NCBI RefSeq assembly: GCF_030816715.1
Contig: NZ_JAUSYH010000001.1
Span: 3,224,001 to 3,288,000, forward strand
DNA: 64,000 nucleotides
Source of the DNA: Streptomyces achromogenes
GTDB taxonomy: Bacteria > Actinomycetota > Actinomycetes > Streptomycetales > Streptomycetaceae
Reading direction: 5' to 3'
The notes under the pieces were generated by a model. The model saw nothing but the letters and a program-made list of their open reading frames with translations, did no database searches and was not told the origin of the DNA. Position numbers and translations under genes: made by a program. Positions within the stretch are counted from its first letter, which is position 1. Every line of letters starts with the position of its first letter. Positions 14,191 through 22,285 of the stretch are shown piece after piece.

Positions 14191-15602
14191 CTGCGGAAAG
14201 CACCGTCCCCTCTCCCGGCGCGCAGGCCGGATACTCGCCCGTCTCGGTCATCCCGCGGCGAGGAAGCGCGGCGGGATTCCGGTTCCCCGCCCGCCGGCCC
14301 CCGGCACGGCCCGCGTCGCCGCTGCCGCTGCTGCTCGCCGACGGCCTCGCCGCGTTCGCGGGCGCACTCTCCCTGACCGGGGCGCAGCGCCGCCCGTTAC
14401 TGGTGGCCCTGCTGGTGGCGGCGACCATACTGCTGCGCCCGCAGCGCCCGCGTCCGGAGGCGGGGGTGCTGGACGAACTGCCCGCCGTGTGCGGCCGGAT
14501 CGCGGTGGCCTGGCTCGCGCTCGGCGCGCTCGCCGCGGCGTGGAACCCGGCGCACGCGCTCTCGGCGCGCACCCTGGTCCTCGGCTGCGCGGCACAGACC
14601 GCGGTCGGCTGCACGACCCGCGCGGTCGTGCACCTGCGCCGGCGCCGGGCGCTGCTGCGCCGGCCGCGCGCCGCACTCGTCATCGGTCCCGCCACGACCG
14701 CGCAGCGGGTGGCCGCCGCGGTGCTGCGGCATCCGCGGTGCGGGGTCCAGCCGGTGGGGATCGTGGCCGAGGGCCCCGGCGGCGGCGAGGGACTGCCGGT
14801 GCTGACCACCGGTCAGGAGGTGCAGCGGGCCCTCATCCAGAACGGCGTGCGGGACGTGCTGTGCGTCCACCCCGCCGTGCGCAGTGTGCAGGGCCCGCTG
14901 CTGCGGGCGCTCGCCGAGTCGGGCTGCACGGTGTGGGAGGTCGACGCCGACACCCCGTCGTACGCGAGCCGCGAGCAGCTGGCCGGGTTCTCCTGCCGGC
15001 GCCTCGACATGGGCGCCCGGCGGCGCGGCAGCCTCGGCAAGCGGCTGCTGGACGTCGTGGTCTCCGGGGCGCTGCTGCTGCTGGTGAGCCCGCTGCTGCT
15101 GCTGTGCGCGGCCGTGCTGCGGGTGACCGACGGACCCGGGGTGGTCTTCCGGCAGGAGCGCATCGGCAAGGACGGCCGGCCCTTCACCCTGCTGAAGTTC
15201 CGCACCCACCGCCCGGTCGACGAGCACGAGTCGGCGACCCGCTGGAGCGTGGCCGGCGAACGCGAGATGAGCCGCTTCTGCCGCTTCCTGCGCCAGACCT
15301 CGCTGGACGAGCTGCTCCAGTTGTGGAACGTGCTGTGCGGCGACATGAGCCTCGTCGGGCCGCGCCCGGAACGTCCCTTCTTCGTCGGCCAGTTCAGTGA
15401 GACCTACCCGGGTTACGCGGCACGTCACCGGATGCGGACCGGCATCACCGGCCTCGCCCAGGTACAGGGGCTGCGCGGCGACACCTCGATCGAGGACCGG
15501 GCCCGCTTCGACAACGCGTACATCGACAACTGGTCGCTGTGGCAGGACGTGTGCATCCTGCTGCGCACCGCGGCCGCCCTCGTGCGACCGACCGGGAGCT
15601 GA
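14187..15602 (+). CDS. Initiating sugar-phosphate transferase (WbaP/exopolysaccharide type)
   Basis: The 471-residue membrane protein starts at GTG 14187. The N-terminal half has several hydrophobic segments and a Rossmann-like stretch; the C-terminal half is the bacterial sugar transferase domain. Its signatures are visible: a long hydrophobic hairpin (LLDVVVSGALLLLVSPLLLL), VFRQERIGKDGRPF, LLKFRT, RQTSLDELLQLWNVLCGDMS and LVGPRPE. This enzyme class transfers a hexose-1-phosphate from UDP-sugar to undecaprenyl phosphate, the first committed step of polysaccharide assembly. It therefore defines the locus as a lipid-linked polymer pathway. Confidence 0.9.
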   Translation: MTAESTVPSPGAQAGYSPVSVIPRRGSAAGFRFPARRPPARPASPLPLLLADGLAAFAGALSLTGAQRRPLLVALLVAATILLRPQRPRPEAGVLDELPAVCGRIAVAWLALGALAAAWNPAHALSARTLVLGCAAQTAVGCTTRAVVHLRRRRALLRRPRAALVIGPATTAQRVAAAVLRHPRCGVQPVGIVAEGPGGGEGLPVLTTGQEVQRALIQNGVRDVLCVHPAVRSVQGPLLRALAESGCTVWEVDADTPSYASREQLAGFSCRRLDMGARRRGSLGKRLLDVVVSGALLLLVSPLLLLCAAVLRVTDGPGVVFRQERIGKDGRPFTLLKFRTHRPVDEHESATRWSVAGEREMSRFCRFLRQTSLDELLQLWNVLCGDMSLVGPRPERPFFVGQFSETYPGYAARHRMRTGITGLAQVQGLRGDTSIEDRARFDNAYIDNWSLWQDVCILLRTAAALVRPTGS

Positions 15603-15609
15603 ACCGCCG

Positions 15610-16932
15610 ATGACCCTCGCCCCGCCCCTTGCGCTGACGCTGCCCCGCGCCCGGACGCTGTCGCCGGTCCTGCCGGTGGTCGCCGTGATCGCCCTGCTCG
15701 GACTTCCCCTCTCCCCCGGCGGTGAGGGCGGCGCCGGGCCGGCCGACGCGCTGTCCGCGCTGGTCGTGCTGTTCTGCGCGGTGCGGCTGCTGCGGCAGCG
15801 GCGACGCCCGCTGTCCCGTACGGCGGCCGTGGTCCTCGCGTTGCCGGTCGCGGGGCTCGCGCTCGCGGCGATGGGCGCGTCCTCCCCGGGCGCGGGTCTC
15901 ACCGGCCTCGGCCGCTATCTGCAGATCTTCGTGCTGGTCCCCGCGGCCGTCGTGCTGCTGGTCCGGGACCGGGCCGACCTGCGGGTGCTCGCCTGGTCGT
16001 TCGTCGGGCTCGCGGGCTGGCAGGGGGCCGTCGGCGTCCACCAGTTCGTCACCGGGACCGGTGCCTCCTACCAGGGCGAGACAATCCGGGCGGTCGGCAC
16101 CTTCGGACCGCAGGACGTGATGGGCATGGCGACCGTCGTGTCCTTCGGGCTGGTCTGCGCGGTCGGTCTGGCGCTCGGCGGCTCCCGGGTGCGGCAGCGG
16201 GCGGTCGCCGCCGCCGCCGCGCTCGCCCTGCTGGCGCCGCTCGCGCTCTCCTTCAGCCGGGGCGCGTGGATCGCGACCGCGCTGACCTGCACGGTCCAGC
16301 TGGCCCTCGCCGGACTGCGCCGGGCGCTCAAGGTCGGCGCGGCGGCGGTCGCCGCCGGGGTGGTCCTGGTGGGCGGCTTCGGCGTCGGCTCGGCGATGCT
16401 CCAGGAACGCGTCAGCAGCATCACGCAGGTCGCGGACGCCCCCGACCAGTCGGTCACCGACCGGTACACCCTGTGGGCGTCGGCGGTCGGCATGTGGGCC
16501 GAACAGCCGCTCACCGGCGTCGGGTTGAAGGGCTTCCCCGAACACCGGGACGCGCACGCCTCCCTCGCGCTGTCCTCCGGCAGCGACACCGACGGCGCGG
16601 GCTCCGGCTTCGTCCGGCAGCCGCTGCTGTCCCCGCACAACATGTATCTGCTGGTCCTCGCCGAACAGGGCCTGATCGGGCTGCTCGCCCTCGCGGGCGC
16701 TTGGCTGGCGATGCTGGCGTGCGGGCTGCGGGGGTGGCTGCGCGCCCGGCACTCCGGCCGCGGCCTCGACTGCGCGCTGTGCGCCTGCGGCCTGCTGGTC
16801 TGGCAGCTGATCGACTTCGTGTACGCCGACATCGGCGGACCGTCGACGGTGCTGACGGCCGTCGTCTTCGGGATCGTCGCCTGGTGGGCGCTGGTCGGCG
16901 CCGGCGGCGTCGAGGAGGCGCAGGCCCGATGA
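15610..16932 (+). CDS. O-antigen ligase / Wzy-like membrane protein
   Basis: The 440-residue protein has about ten to twelve hydrophobic helices and a large extracytoplasmic loop around residues 290-345 containing DRYTLWASAVGMWAEQPLTG, GVGLKGF and SPHNMYLLVLAEQG. That loop pattern is typical of the O-antigen ligase/polymerase superfamily, which joins or transfers lipid-linked glycans outside the membrane. Start ATG 15610 lies 7 bases after the previous stop. The gene overlaps the flippase gene by ATGA. It probably polymerises the repeat units flipped by the next protein. Confidence 0.82.
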   Translation: MTLAPPLALTLPRARTLSPVLPVVAVIALLGLPLSPGGEGGAGPADALSALVVLFCAVRLLRQRRRPLSRTAAVVLALPVAGLALAAMGASSPGAGLTGLGRYLQIFVLVPAAVVLLVRDRADLRVLAWSFVGLAGWQGAVGVHQFVTGTGASYQGETIRAVGTFGPQDVMGMATVVSFGLVCAVGLALGGSRVRQRAVAAAAALALLAPLALSFSRGAWIATALTCTVQLALAGLRRALKVGAAAVAAGVVLVGGFGVGSAMLQERVSSITQVADAPDQSVTDRYTLWASAVGMWAEQPLTGVGLKGFPEHRDAHASLALSSGSDTDGAGSGFVRQPLLSPHNMYLLVLAEQGLIGLLALAGAWLAMLACGLRGWLRARHSGRGLDCALCACGLLVWQLIDFVYADIGGPSTVLTAVVFGIVAWWALVGAGGVEEAQAR

Positions 16933-18614
16933 CCGTGACGCCTCCTCGGACACCCCGCACGGACGGGCCCGTGTCCGTGCCGCCCGCGCGGTCCGCCGCC
17001 CGGTCCGGGGAGACGGCCCCCGAGGCTGCCGGGGAGGCCGGCGAACTCCCCGCCGCGTCCAGCGGTTTCCTCGCCAAGGCCGCGCTCGTCACCGCCGCCC
17101 TGTCCGTGGCCGGGGCCCTGCTCGGGCTGGTCCGGGACCAGGCGCTGGCCCGGCTCTTCGGGGCGGGCAGCGACACCGACGCCTTCCTCGTCGCGTGGAC
17201 CGTGCCCGAGTTCGCGGCCACCCTGCTGATCGAGGACGGGCTGGCGTTCGCCCTCATCCCGGCGTTCAGCATGGCGCTGGCCCGCCGCTCGCAGGGCGCC
17301 CCCGGCGACCCGGTGCGGGCGCTGGTCGCCGGCACGCTGCCCCGGCTGTCGCTGGCGTTCGTCGCGGTCGGCGCGCTGCTCGTCGGCGCCGCCCCGCAGG
17401 TCGTCGACGTCCTCGCGCCCGGTCTGCCCGACCCGGCGCTCGCCGTCGACTGCACCCGGCTGACCGCGACCTGCGCGGTGAGCTTCGGTCTCGCCGGGTA
17501 CTGCAGCGCGGCCCTGCGCGCCCACCGGCGGTATGTGGCGCCCGCGGCGATCTACGTGGCCTACAACGTGGGCATCGTCACCGGGATGTACGTGCTGGGC
17601 GGGCGCTGGGGCGTGCGGTCGGCGGCAGGCGGGGTGGCCGTGGGCGGGCTGCTGATGGTCCTCGTGCAGCTGCCCTCGCTGATCGGTCAGCTCCGCAAGG
17701 GGCGGACGGCCGGGGAGGCGTCCGTCGGGCAGGAGGAGCCCCGGCCGCTGGACACCGCGCTGCTGGCGACCGTCCTGCTCTTCGCGCTGTGCCGGCAGTC
17801 CCAGACGCTCATCGAGCGTTTCCTCGCCTCACAGCTCCCGGCGGGGGCGATCTCGCACCTCAACTACGCGCAGAAGGTCGCGCAGATGCCGATGATCCTG
17901 TCGGTGATGGTGTGCACGGTGACCTTCCCGGTCGTCGCGCGGGCACTGGCCGAGGGGGACGCCGAACGGGCCCGCAGCCGGGTGGAGCGGGATCTGGCGC
18001 TGGCGTCGTGCATCGTGCTGCTGGGCACCGCCGCGATCGTGGCGTGCGCCCCGCAGATCATCGAACTGCTCTTCCAGCGCGGCGCGTTCACCGCCCGGGA
18101 CACGGCGGCGACGGCTGGCGTCATGCGGGTGTACGCGCTCGGGCTGCTCGGCCAGACCCTGGTGGGCGTGCTGGTCCGCTCGTACTTCTCGGGGGGCCGC
18201 GGCTCCTGGTACCCGGTCGGCGCGATGGCCGGCGGGATCGTCGTGACGTCCTGGATCGGCGCGTGGGGCATCGCCCCCTGGGGCGTGTACGGCATCGCCG
18301 TCGCCAACGCGACCGGCATCACCGTCACCGCCCTGGTGCTGCTGGCCGGCATGGGTCCGCGCAGCGTCCCGATCGGCGTCCGGGGCGTGCTGGGCGAGCT
18401 GAGCCGGCCGGTGTGGGCGGCGCTGGCCGCGACCCTCGCCGGGGCCCTCGCCGCCGCCCGGTTCGCCGACCCGGTGCAGGGGCTCGGCGTCGGCGGCCTC
18501 ACCGTGACCGTCGTCTTCCTGCTGGTGGGCCGGGCCCTGGGCGCCCAGGGCATCGTCTCCGCATTCCGTACCGTACGTTCCGCGACCCGAAGGCTCTCCC
18601 ATGGCCGCTCCTGA
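16929..18614 (+). CDS. MurJ/MviN-like lipid-linked glycan flippase
   Basis: The 561-residue protein has a cytoplasmic N-terminal tail of about 45 residues, then some fourteen hydrophobic helices of the MOP superfamily. Family-typical stretches include GLVRDQALARLFGAG, DTDAFLVAWTVPEF, IPAFSMAL, FALCRQSQTLIERFLASQ and NYAQKVAQMP. MurJ-type proteins move undecaprenyl-linked sugars across the membrane. Because it lies inside a polysaccharide cluster, it is more likely to act as the Wzx-type flippase here than to serve peptidoglycan. Its last 14 bases overlap the deacetylase gene. Confidence 0.85.
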   Translation: MTVTPPRTPRTDGPVSVPPARSAARSGETAPEAAGEAGELPAASSGFLAKAALVTAALSVAGALLGLVRDQALARLFGAGSDTDAFLVAWTVPEFAATLLIEDGLAFALIPAFSMALARRSQGAPGDPVRALVAGTLPRLSLAFVAVGALLVGAAPQVVDVLAPGLPDPALAVDCTRLTATCAVSFGLAGYCSAALRAHRRYVAPAAIYVAYNVGIVTGMYVLGGRWGVRSAAGGVAVGGLLMVLVQLPSLIGQLRKGRTAGEASVGQEEPRPLDTALLATVLLFALCRQSQTLIERFLASQLPAGAISHLNYAQKVAQMPMILSVMVCTVTFPVVARALAEGDAERARSRVERDLALASCIVLLGTAAIVACAPQIIELLFQRGAFTARDTAATAGVMRVYALGLLGQTLVGVLVRSYFSGGRGSWYPVGAMAGGIVVTSWIGAWGIAPWGVYGIAVANATGITVTALVLLAGMGPRSVPIGVRGVLGELSRPVWAALAATLAGALAAARFADPVQGLGVGGLTVTVVFLLVGRALGAQGIVSAFRTVRSATRRLSHGRS

Positions 18615-19341
18615 CCTCAAGCGCCGCGCTCCCGTCCCGTGGGTGGCGATGTACCACTCCGTGAGCGACTGCTCCGACGACCCCTACCGCATCACGGTGA
18701 CCCCCGAGCGGTTGGAGAAACAGCTGACGTGGCTGCGCCGGCGCGGACTGCGCGGCGTCTCCATGGCCGAGCTGCTGGCCGCCCGCGCCCGGGGCGAGGG
18801 CCGCGACCTGGTGGGCCTCACCTTCGACGACGGGTACGCCGACTTCCTCACCGGGGCGCTGCCGGTGCTGCGCCGGCAGGGCTGCAACGCCACTCTGTTC
18901 GTGCTGCCCGGCCGGCTCGGCGGCGACAACGCCTGGGACCCGCTGGGCCCGCGCAAACCCCTGCTGACCGCCGACGGCATCCGCCGGGCGGCCGGTGAGG
19001 GCGTCGAGATCGGCTCGCACGGCCTCACCCACGTCGACCTGACCCGTGCCGAGGACAGCACCCTTAAGGCGGAGACGGTCGAGAGCCGCGCCGCCCTCGC
19101 CGAGCTCCTCGGGACCGAGGTCGACGGCTTCTGCTACCCGTACGGCACGGTCGACCGGCGCGCCGTGGACGCCGTGGGCGAGGCCGGCTACTCCTACGCC
19201 TGCGCGATCGACCCCGGCCCGCTGAACGGCCCGCACGCCCTCCCGCGGGTCCATGTCGGGCAGGACGACCACACCGTCCGGCTGTTCCTGAAATACCGGC
19301 TGCACCGGTTGCGCCGGCGTCCCGTCGAGGGGTTGCGGTGA
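18601..19341 (+). CDS. Polysaccharide deacetylase (NodB/CE4 family)
   Basis: The 246-residue protein carries CE4 motifs: YHSVSD near the start, the catalytic and metal-binding TFDDGYAD (about 75-82) and the zinc-binding SHGLTH (about 140-145), then FCYPYGTVD. CE4 enzymes remove N- or O-acetyl groups from glycans. No signal peptide or membrane anchor is seen, so the protein may act in the cytoplasm on lipid-linked intermediates or leave by another route. It overlaps the flippase gene by 14 bases and the following glycosyltransferase by four. Confidence 0.88.
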   Translation: MAAPDLKRRAPVPWVAMYHSVSDCSDDPYRITVTPERLEKQLTWLRRRGLRGVSMAELLAARARGEGRDLVGLTFDDGYADFLTGALPVLRRQGCNATLFVLPGRLGGDNAWDPLGPRKPLLTADGIRRAAGEGVEIGSHGLTHVDLTRAEDSTLKAETVESRAALAELLGTEVDGFCYPYGTVDRRAVDAVGEAGYSYACAIDPGPLNGPHALPRVHVGQDDHTVRLFLKYRLHRLRRRPVEGLR

Positions 19342-20504
19342 AGGCGCTGCACATCATCACGGGGCTGGGCGTGGGCGGCGCCGAGCAGCAGTTGCGGCTG
19401 CTGCTGCGGCACCTGCCGGTCGACTGCGAGGTGGTGACGCTCACCAACCCGGGGTCGGTGGCCGACGGGCTCGCCGAGGACGGCGTCAAGGTCGTCCATC
19501 TGGGCATGGCCGGCAACCGCGACCTGGGCGCGCTGCCGCGGCTCGTCCGGGTGGTCCGCTCCGGGGGCTACGACCTCGTGCACACGCATCTGTACCGGGC
19601 CTGCGTCTACGGCCGGCTGGCCGCGCGGCTCGCCGGGGTCCGCGCGGTCGTGGCCACCGAACACTCCCTGGGCGACTCGCAGATGGAGGGACGGCCGCTG
19701 ACCTCCGGGGTGCGCGCGCTGTACCTCGCCAGCGAGCGGCTGGGCCGCACCACGGTCGCCGTCTCCCCCACGGTCGCCGACCGGCTGCGCGGCTGGGGCG
19801 TGCCGGAACCGCGGATCGAGGTCGTCCCCAACGGCATCGACCTGGCCCGCTTCCGCTTCGATCCGGCGGCCCGGCTGCGCACCCGCAGGCGCCTCGGACT
19901 GCCCGACGACGCCCGCGTCGTGGGCGGCGTCGGACGCCTGACGGCCGGCAAGCGCTTCGACGTCGTCATCCGCGCCCTCGCCCAACTCCCGCCGGACCAC
20001 TGGCTGCTGCTGGTCGGCGGCGGACCGGAGGAGAACGTGCTGCGGCGCGTCGCGCAGGAGGCCGGGGTGGCCGACCGGGTCCTGTTCGCCGGCGAGCGCC
20101 CCTACGCCGCGGACGGCTCTGCCGGCCCCGACCTGCCCTCCCTCGTCTGCGCCATGGACGTGTTCGTCTCGCCGTCCGCCGAGGAGACCTTCGGGCTGGC
20201 CGTCGTGGAGGCGCTGGCGTCGGGGCTGCCCGTGCTCTACGCCTCCTGTCCCGCGATCGAGCAACTGCCCGCGCGGGCGGCGCCGGGCGCGCGCCGGGTG
20301 ACCGGCGGCGCCGGCGCGTTCGTCCGGGCGCTGTCGCAGTCCCGCGCGCGGCCGCCCGGACCGCGCACCGCCCCCGAGGCGGCGCTCCACTACGACATCG
20401 CCCGCAGCGCCGCCCAGCTCATGGACGTGTACGCGACCACCGTTTCCGGACCACCCCTGTCGTCCTCCGCTTCCCCGACACCCCAGGGAGTCAGTTCCTC
20501 ATGA
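19338..20504 (+). CDS. GT4-family glycosyltransferase
   Basis: The 388-residue protein starts at GTG 19338 in a GTGA overlap. GT-B features include the N-terminal glycine-rich GLGVGGAEQQL, ATEHS, VVPNGIDLARF at about 170, a donor-domain start GGVGRLTAGKRFDVVI, VGGGPEENVL and SPSAEETFGLAVVEALASGLPV. It would add a sugar from a nucleotide donor to the lipid-linked unit. The C-terminal tail after about residue 345 is Pro/Ser-rich. It is the second GT4 enzyme of the locus, so the repeat unit likely has at least three sugars counting the initiating one. Confidence 0.87.
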   Translation: MKALHIITGLGVGGAEQQLRLLLRHLPVDCEVVTLTNPGSVADGLAEDGVKVVHLGMAGNRDLGALPRLVRVVRSGGYDLVHTHLYRACVYGRLAARLAGVRAVVATEHSLGDSQMEGRPLTSGVRALYLASERLGRTTVAVSPTVADRLRGWGVPEPRIEVVPNGIDLARFRFDPAARLRTRRRLGLPDDARVVGGVGRLTAGKRFDVVIRALAQLPPDHWLLLVGGGPEENVLRRVAQEAGVADRVLFAGERPYAADGSAGPDLPSLVCAMDVFVSPSAEETFGLAVVEALASGLPVLYASCPAIEQLPARAAPGARRVTGGAGAFVRALSQSRARPPGPRTAPEAALHYDIARSAAQLMDVYATTVSGPPLSSSASPTPQGVSSS

Positions 20505-21145
20505 CCGAGAACCCTCGTCCCGCCGCCCTGCGCCGCGCCAAGGCGCTCCCGCCCTGGGCCCTGCTCGCGGCCGGCGCCGTCGCCGGCGGCATGCTCGGCG
20601 GCGCCTACGGGGCCGTCAAGCCGCCCGTGTACACGGCCACCGCGTATGTCGTCGCCGTCCCCACGGCGAAGTCCGACCCGGCCTCGGCGCTCGGCTTCGC
20701 GCAGGCCTACGGCCGGGTCGCCACCCAGCTCGCGGTGCTCGGGGACGCTCAGGTGTGGGCCGGAGTGCCGGTGCGGACGCTCCAGCAGAGCGTGCAGACG
20801 GCGACCTCGCCGGACGCCCCGATGGTCTCGATCACGGCGACCTCGCAGCGCGCCGACCTGGCCGCCGACATGGCCAACGCGGTCTCCCGCTCGCTGACCC
20901 AGCACGCGAAGAACTCCCAGGCGACCACCAACGTCGAACTCCAGCAGTTCGCCCGCGCGGTGAAGCCGACCGGTCCCTCCTCGCCGTCCCCCGTGCTGAC
21001 CGGTGCGGTCGGGGCGAGCGCGGGCGGGCTGCTCGGCGGACTCCTGCTGCTGGTGCGGCCGAAGCGGGGCCGGGAGGAGGAGGGCGCGCGCCCCGCCGCC
21101 GTTCCCGGGCCGGCCCTCGCCGCCGACGCCCACGGGGCGCTGTGA
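20501..21145 (+). CDS. Wzz-like polysaccharide chain-length regulator
   Basis: The 214-residue protein has two membrane helices, at about 20-38 and 170-188, flanking an extracytoplasmic helical domain that begins KPPVYTATAYVVAVP. That topology and the small size match bacterial polysaccharide co-polymerases (Wzz/GumC N-terminal type) without a tyrosine-kinase domain. It would set polymer length together with the ligase/polymerase-like protein. The C-terminal cytoplasmic tail is short, basic and Ala/Pro-rich. It overlaps both neighbours by four bases. Confidence 0.75.
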   Translation: MTENPRPAALRRAKALPPWALLAAGAVAGGMLGGAYGAVKPPVYTATAYVVAVPTAKSDPASALGFAQAYGRVATQLAVLGDAQVWAGVPVRTLQQSVQTATSPDAPMVSITATSQRADLAADMANAVSRSLTQHAKNSQATTNVELQQFARAVKPTGPSSPSPVLTGAVGASAGGLLGGLLLLVRPKRGREEEGARPAAVPGPALAADAHGAL

Positions 21146-22257
21146 AGCCGACGTTCACCACCGAGGTCGTCACCGACGAGCAGGCCTTCGCCGCTCTCGC
21201 CCCGGCCTGGGACCGGCTGTACCAGCGGTGCGCGACGGCCACTCCGTTCCAGAGTCACGCCTGGCTGCACTCGTGGTGGCTGTCGTACGGCCGCCGCGGC
21301 CGGCTGCGCCTGCAACTGGTCCGGGACGGCGCCGAACTCGTGGCTGTCGCCCCGCTGACCGCCGTGCGCCGACCGGTGCCCGCGCTCGTGCCGCTCGGTG
21401 GGGCGATCTCCGACTACGGGGACGTCCTGGTCGACGACGGACGGGGCGAGGCGGCCGTCGGCGCGCTCACCGAGGCCCTCGCGGCCGCCGCACGCACCGC
21501 GCTGATCGACTTCCGCGAGGTGCGGCCGGGCGGTGCGGTGGAGCGCGTCTACGAGCACTGGCGCGGGCCGCGGCAGCGGGTCGGCGACTCGGTGTGCCTG
21601 GAACTGCCCGCAGTGCCGATGGACGAGCTGGTGGCCCGGCTGCCGTCGGCGAAGGCCCAGCGGGTGCGCGCCAAGCTGCGCAAGCTGACCGCGCTCGGCG
21701 TGCAGCGCCAGGCGGTGGGCCCGGAGGAGGTGGACGCGGCGCTGCGACGGCTGCTGGAACTGCACCGGCTGCAGTGGCAGGGGCGCAAGGTGACGGGCGA
21801 GCACCTGCGCGACCGGTTCTGCGAGCACCTGGTGCGTTCGGTCGGTCCGATGGTGCGTTCCGGGGCCGCGGTGGTCACCGAGTTCCGGCTCGACGACGAC
21901 GTGGTGGCCGTGGATCTGACGCTGCTGTCGCGGCGGCTGGCCGGCGGCTACCTCTACGGCGCCCATCCGCGTCTGCGGGAGCGCAAGGCGGATGTGGCGG
22001 TGATGCTGCTGGAGGCGTGCGCCGAGCACACCCGAGACGGTGGGCGCGCCGCGCTGAGCCTGCTGCGCGGCGACGAGCCGTACAAGCATCACTGGCGGCC
22101 CGAACCGGTCGTCAACCAGCGGCTGCTGCTGGCCCGTCGGCGTACCGCCCCGCTGCTGTCGGCGGTCGCGTGCGACGTGGCCGCGCGGCGGCGGGGCAAG
22201 GAGCTGCTGCTCCGGCTGGAACAGCGGAGGGAGCGGGCCGGTGGCGGCGGGCCCTGA
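21142..22257 (+). CDS. CelD/BcsL-like GNAT acyltransferase
   Basis: The 371-residue protein, from GTG 21142, matches the acyl-CoA N-acyltransferase fold found in CelD-type proteins of cellulose and exopolysaccharide loci. Recognisable stretches are FQSHAWLHSWWLSYG at the start, KAQRVRAKLRKL in the middle, and LYGAHPRLRERKADVAVML with LLRGDEPYKHHW toward the end. It is cytoplasmic and probably attaches an acyl or aminoacyl group to a sugar or lipid precursor. It is the last gene of the operon and converges on the GH26-like gene only 28 bases away. Confidence 0.8.
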   Translation: MKPTFTTEVVTDEQAFAALAPAWDRLYQRCATATPFQSHAWLHSWWLSYGRRGRLRLQLVRDGAELVAVAPLTAVRRPVPALVPLGGAISDYGDVLVDDGRGEAAVGALTEALAAAARTALIDFREVRPGGAVERVYEHWRGPRQRVGDSVCLELPAVPMDELVARLPSAKAQRVRAKLRKLTALGVQRQAVGPEEVDAALRRLLELHRLQWQGRKVTGEHLRDRFCEHLVRSVGPMVRSGAAVVTEFRLDDDVVAVDLTLLSRRLAGGYLYGAHPRLRERKADVAVMLLEACAEHTRDGGRAALSLLRGDEPYKHHWRPEPVVNQRLLLARRRTAPLLSAVACDVAARRRGKELLLRLEQRRERAGGGGP

Positions 22258-22285
22258 CGCGGACCTGCCGCCACCGCACATCGGT

